From NCBI GenBank assembly GCA_013397115.1, contig VWZW01002576.1:946195-1010194 (forward strand): a stretch of 64,000 nt of DNA, read 5' to 3'. The notes under the pieces are model-generated. The model was not told where the DNA came from. It was given only the letters and a program-made list of their open reading frames with translations, and did not search any database. The stretch's first letter is position 1, and each line of letters begins with the position of its first letter. The DNA is from Edolisoma coerulescens (Eukaryota > Chordata > Aves > Passeriformes > Campephagidae). Of the stretch, positions 60,242-64,000 are shown piece after piece. The translations under genes and the position numbers were made by a program.

Positions 60242-60467
60242 TGTTATAGTTCTAACTAGAAAATATTTAAAGATAAGTGTCTTAAAATTTGACCAATCCC
60301 CTCAAGGGGTAGATAGCCAAAAGACCAATTACCTTATGCCATTTAACACACTTTTGCAAACTAACATATAAAAACCTTTAGAAAATTATTAAAGTGCTTC
60401 CTTTTATCCCTGAACCTTAGATTTCTCCTGTTTCTTCTCTCGCCATCCCTGACAGAACAGCGACACA
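60242..60467 (+). mobile_element. Candidate short solo LTR
   Basis: The order of signals fits a retroviral LTR: two CCAAT boxes (60293-60297 and 60325-60329), TATAAAA at 60367-60373, and ATTAAA at 60388-60393. A pyrimidine-rich U5-like stretch follows, then an end in ...GCGACACA. It would start at TGTTATAG. No matching target-site duplication and no PBS were found, and the family is not recognised, so the ends are guesses. Confidence 0.35.
60299..60317 (+). repeat. 19-bp direct repeat, copy 2
   Basis: Identical to 59586-59604. This copy lies between the two CCAAT boxes of the candidate short LTR. Confidence 0.8.
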
Positions 60468-60694
60468 CCTCTGCTTCTTAATCATGAGTGCTTTTAACAG
60501 GAGTGGCCCAAATAACTTATTATAAACAACAAATGTCTATGATTCTGAAAATACCATTTAGAGTCTCCTGACTGACCCATGCCATCTATACACCTCTGTT
60601 TATCAAATGGTTCACAATGTCTTTTGTTGAGGTGTCATATGACACAAGAGAGAATATAAAGAAACTAAATTTGAAGCAATACTTCAGTTTGCAA

Positions 60695-61271
60695 TGTACA
60701 GTTTTATTGGTTTAGGGCTGGGACAGAGTTAAGTTTCTCCAAAGCAGCCAGTATGGGGCTGTGATTTGGATTTGTATTGGTAGTACAGAGACACTTTCCT
60801 TACTGCTGAGCAGGGCTTACGCAGAGCCACGGCCTTTTCTGCTTCTCACACCACACCAGCAGTGAAGGCACTGGGGGTCCACAAGGAATTGGGAAGGGGC
60901 CTGGCCAGGACAGCTGACCCTATCTATGCCAAGGGATGTCCCAGACTGTATGTCATCATGCTTAGCACACAAAGCTGTGGGAAGAAGGAGGAAGGGCAGG
61001 ATGCTCGAAGTGATGGTATTTGTTTTCCTGACTCACTGCTATGTGTGTTAGAGCCTTGCTCTCCCAGGGATGATCACCCGCCTGCCCATGGGAAGTGGTC
61101 AATGAATTCCCTATTTTGCTTTGCTTGCACGCCTGACTTTTTCTTTACTATTAAAATCCACCCACAAGACTCCTCACTTTCACCTTCCTGATTCCCACCC
61201 ACATCCCACCCGGGGAGAGGGAGAGAGCAGCTGGGTGGGGCTGAGCTGCCAGCTGGGGTTAGATTGTGACA
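60695..61271 (+). mobile_element. Solo ERV LTR, same family as 44214-44770
   Basis: It begins TGTACAG and ends TGACA. Shared blocks with the first copy include CTTACTGCTGAGCAG, CACGGCCTTTTCTGCTTCTC, AAGGAATTGGGAAGGG, CCTGCCCATGGGAAGTGGTC and AGCTGGGGTTAGA. The TATA position has decayed to CACAAAG (near 60968); a poly(A) signal, ATTAAA, remains at 61150-61155. No PBS or internal sequence follows, so it is a solo LTR left by LTR-LTR recombination. No clear target-site duplication remains. The long minus-strand frame 61074-61490 starts in the neighbouring block and runs into this LTR, so it is not a gene. Confidence 0.85.
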
Positions 61272-61279
61272 ACCATAGA

Positions 61280-61495
61280 GATGCCCCAAGACTTTAACCG
61301 GATAATCGTGGTACCTATTGTTCACTTGCCTGAGGAATTTATTTGTCATCTGCAGCCTTTGAAACCGTTCATATTTATGCCAAGTTTTGCTGAAGCCAGC
61401 AAAGTTTCCGGATGCTATTGTTTCCATCCAAGCTGCCGGATTTAGAGGATAAACAGGAAATGCACATATGTGTGCTGAAGGATCTGTCATATGTG
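61280..61495. promoter_or_regulatory. CpG-retaining block beside the LTR: candidate conserved element or exon
   Basis: Directly right of the solo LTR, five CpGs lie within about 145 bp (AACCGG, ATCGTG, AACCGT, TTCCGG, TGCCGG). The minus strand is open for about 90 codons, including AFPVYPLNPAAWMETIASGN and FAGFSKTWHKYERFQRLQ. I recognise no protein. The lack of low-complexity sequence and the CpG retention suggest constraint, either as a regulatory element or a small exon. If real, the LTR landed within about 10 bp of it. Confidence 0.3.
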
Positions 61496-64000
61496 AGATA
61501 TAAGCTATGTCCCCTTTTCTGGTGTGTAAACATCCCTTATGAAATATTACACTTTATCAGGTTTTATTCTGTTTGATTGGGGTTTCAGAGAAGTGGGGGA
61601 GGGAAGCATCTTCTCTGCATTTTCTCAGTCATCAGCCTTTTCTTAAAAAGCTTTATCCTTATTAGAACTAAAGCTTCTTTATTCCTCCACAGCTCTACAG
61701 AGGTTTCTTAACATGAGACAGTCCTATTTTCAATTTATTATTGTTCCTCTACTATCTGCTATTGATTTTTCTCTTATTTTAGACTTTTTTTTCTTCCATG
61801 CAAAGTAATTTTTCAGTGTCAGGGGAGCAGTTTAGCCAAACTTTTTGCTGGTGGGTAATCCCAAGCATAGCATAAGGCCTTTTTGCTGAACTTGTACATA
61901 TCATATCTTCTAAATTCTCCTTTATTTCTTCCACAATCATCTTACTGTGTTATTTCAGTACACCTTTTGCTTCCTTTCAAGAATACTTATTTAGCTAATC
62001 ATGGTTTCTTTCTATTCCTGTTTATTATCCTTAGTGAGAGCCTGATTCAGGAGTTTTCATAAACGAATATCAAACTTAAACTAAACTGTACTGCTGAACC
62101 ATTTGATTTCAAAAACTAGATATTTATGAATTAAGTCTGCAGTTTTATAATTTCTCATTTAGAAGCTGCCTTTGGTCATTTCATTTTTCACAATCTTCTA
62201 TCCAGCTGCTACTGTGGATATTAAATTTGGTTGCCTTTTCTTTCCTCTATGCTTCTTTATACTCCCTTTTCTAAATTGAAGAAAAAAAAATCCTGGGATA
62301 TAATTTAAAAATAATTTGTATTATTTTATTAGCACTATACCTAGGATTATGAAGTTTCCAGCTTCCATGATGGAATAATGGTGAATATTTGTCTTTGTTC
62401 AATTTCCTTCAGCTGTGGATATTTGCACAATAAGATGATTCTGTATCTAACATACTCCGATCTTACCATATTCTTTTTTTCCCCTCCTTGTTTTAAAAGA
62501 TGGAGTCTTTGAGGCATATATGATCTATCCACTCCTAGTTGTCTTTAATAGCATAATTATAGACCTATGATTCATCTAGTTTTGTCACATTAATGAAGTG
62601 AACTGCCACATTAAGAAGAGTAGATATTGTTGGGCTATGTTCAGTGCAGGTCTCCTCCTACTAGAAATAATCTCTATGAGTTTTGATTAGTAATTAAAAG
62701 ATGGTTCAATTCAGAATTATTAAAATTTTTTTTGTAACTATAGAAAAAATATTGTATTACTTCCAATAAATGTACAGAATATTCATAAATATAGTTAGTA
62801 TCTCATAAAATCTGTAAAATACATATGCATGTGTGTGTAGGCAACGCCTGAAATAAATAAGCTGAGGTTTGAATTGCTTGGTTGTTTAGTTCCAACAGAT
62901 TGCTTTATAGATGTAATACAAAATTTTCTAAATTAGAAGTAAGCCTCAAAAAGCTCCTCCTTCATGTATAAACTGCTTTATCATTTGGGGCAAAACCCGT
63001 AAAATGGTTTTTCTGTGCTGGGGTTTCAACACTACTTTCATTAAAGACTTCTGAGAGGCAACGCTACATAATTGTCTATGAAGAGACTCAGTAGAAGCAA
63101 TTAATTCACTAATAATGTCAGTAGTCAGGGTCTTTTAAAATGGATCCCAAACCACCAGAGGAATAAATGCCAATATCTAATACCCCTTCATCCTACACTC
63201 ATAAATTTTCTGTAACAAAAAGTGGAGGGCTATCGAATTACTCTGTAGGTCAAATTCAGATCAGCAAACTAATGCAAACCTGTTATTAAGCACACGTCTA
63301 CCATCTTCAAAGATTGGGACATTATAACAATTTCATTTGGGTTGGTAGGTTTGAATAACTTTTTTCAGTTAATAGCTTTTTGTCCTCCAATTCTGTGAAT
63401 AATTTACCTTCTCCTGTAATAGGGGCCTGGCGATTTTCTAGCTAAGCGGGTGCAAAAACCCAAAAGTAAAAAGATTCATTTTTTGAATACTTCTTATAAG
63501 CTTCACAGTGGAAGTAACACTATTTACAAGTTTAAATTATTATCCAGTGACATAAAAAAGCGGGGCCTTACTGTGACCTGTATATAGCTTGGAAAGGTTA
63601 AAACCTTTCAGGCAGAGTTGTGCTACGGTGTACAAATCTCTCTTACTACAAAAATTAAATACACTGGTTACACATAGGTTTACAATAAAAATTAATGGCA
63701 GAGATCAGAATTTTCTATGAAAGAGAAATGAGCAAAAAAAAAAATTATAGGACTTAAATGATGAATACATTATTTTATTGATATCTTCAGTATCCTTCAG
63801 ATTGGTTTAAGATTCTGTTTTATTTATGGGCCAATAACTATTTCTAAATAAAAGAGTTAAAAAAAAAAAAGTCCTGTGAGATAAAGACCAAAGAGACCAA
63901 ACGAAGAAATGAAACCATGGGGGTTTAGGGGTAAATATTATTATCTCGAGTAGAAACAGAGAGACAATGTTTCTGCAGGTAAGGAAGATTTCAGAACAAG
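61496..64000. other. Unique AT-rich non-coding DNA
   Basis: No gene, RNA or repeat family recognised. There are short A runs near 62281-62290 and 63859-63870. Confidence 0.45.

Noticed and set aside
44214..61271. The two homologous LTRs as the ends of one 17-kb provirus
   Set aside because: Sequence between them is mostly host-like, with a CR1, microsatellites and no gag/pol/env. The LTRs are too different from each other, and 17 kb is too long for one provirus.
61074..61490. 138-codon minus-strand frame
   Set aside because: Its second half is antisense of the solo ERV LTR, so it cannot be an intact conserved gene. Only the part outside the LTR is kept as a candidate.
1..64000. tRNA, rRNA, snRNA genes, CRISPR arrays, bacterial operons
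   Set aside because: No cloverleaf with A/B boxes, no rRNA or U-RNA core words, no regularly spaced repeats and no long frames were seen.

Overview
The window looks like non-coding nuclear DNA from a bird. It is AT-rich and CpG-poor, dense in stop codons in all frames, and carries the avian mix of interspersed repeats: short 5'-truncated CR1 LINE pieces, LTRs of endogenous retroviruses (ERVs), and very old amniote repeats (a CORE-SINE/MIR-like element and an ancient CR1 reverse-transcriptase piece). The LTR family seen twice is, from memory, typical of songbird genomes, so a passerine or related neoavian is the best guess. No bacterial features, operons, CRISPR arrays, rRNA or tRNA genes were found.

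No protein-coding gene can be called with confidence. The longest open frames (142, 138 and 122 codons) are what chance or repeats give in 64 kb. The window is best read as intergenic DNA or part of a very long intron. Three short frames sit directly behind plausible splice acceptors (845-1135 minus, 29152-29243 plus, 32414-32646 plus) and are listed as weak exon candidates. I do not recognise their products.

Layout: 1-12 kb is unique DNA with one perfect inverted repeat (736-758) and a somewhat GC-richer patch (3.6-5.7 kb). CR1 fragments lie at 12.2, 22.4, 24.4-25.0, 27.5 and 46.6 kb; the 24.4-25.0 kb copy keeps a frameshifted ORF2 C-terminus. At 33-36 kb there is a cluster of ancient material: a MIR/L2-like piece, a decayed CR1 RT domain, a CpG-retaining block with a perfect octamer site (candidate conserved non-coding element), and a CORE-SINE/MIR. 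A CpG-holding block lies at 39.7-40.4 kb. At 44.2-45.2 kb an ERV 5' LTR is followed by a decayed lysine-tRNA-type primer-binding site and leader, with no gag/pol/env. Two independent 30-bp tandem duplications lie at 52.9 and 53.3 kb. A homeodomain-site-rich candidate enhancer is at 55.6-55.8 kb. At 59.6-61.5 kb there is a 19-bp direct repeat, a candidate short LTR, a clear solo LTR of the same family as the 44 kb copy, and directly beside it a CpG-retaining, ORF-bearing block.

No new biological system is evident. The items most worth checking are the candidate conserved elements (34.8, 55.6 and 61.3 kb), the ERV leader remnant, and the acceptor-led short exons. All repeat and exon calls come from reading by eye and memory of family sequences; none was checked by alignment.
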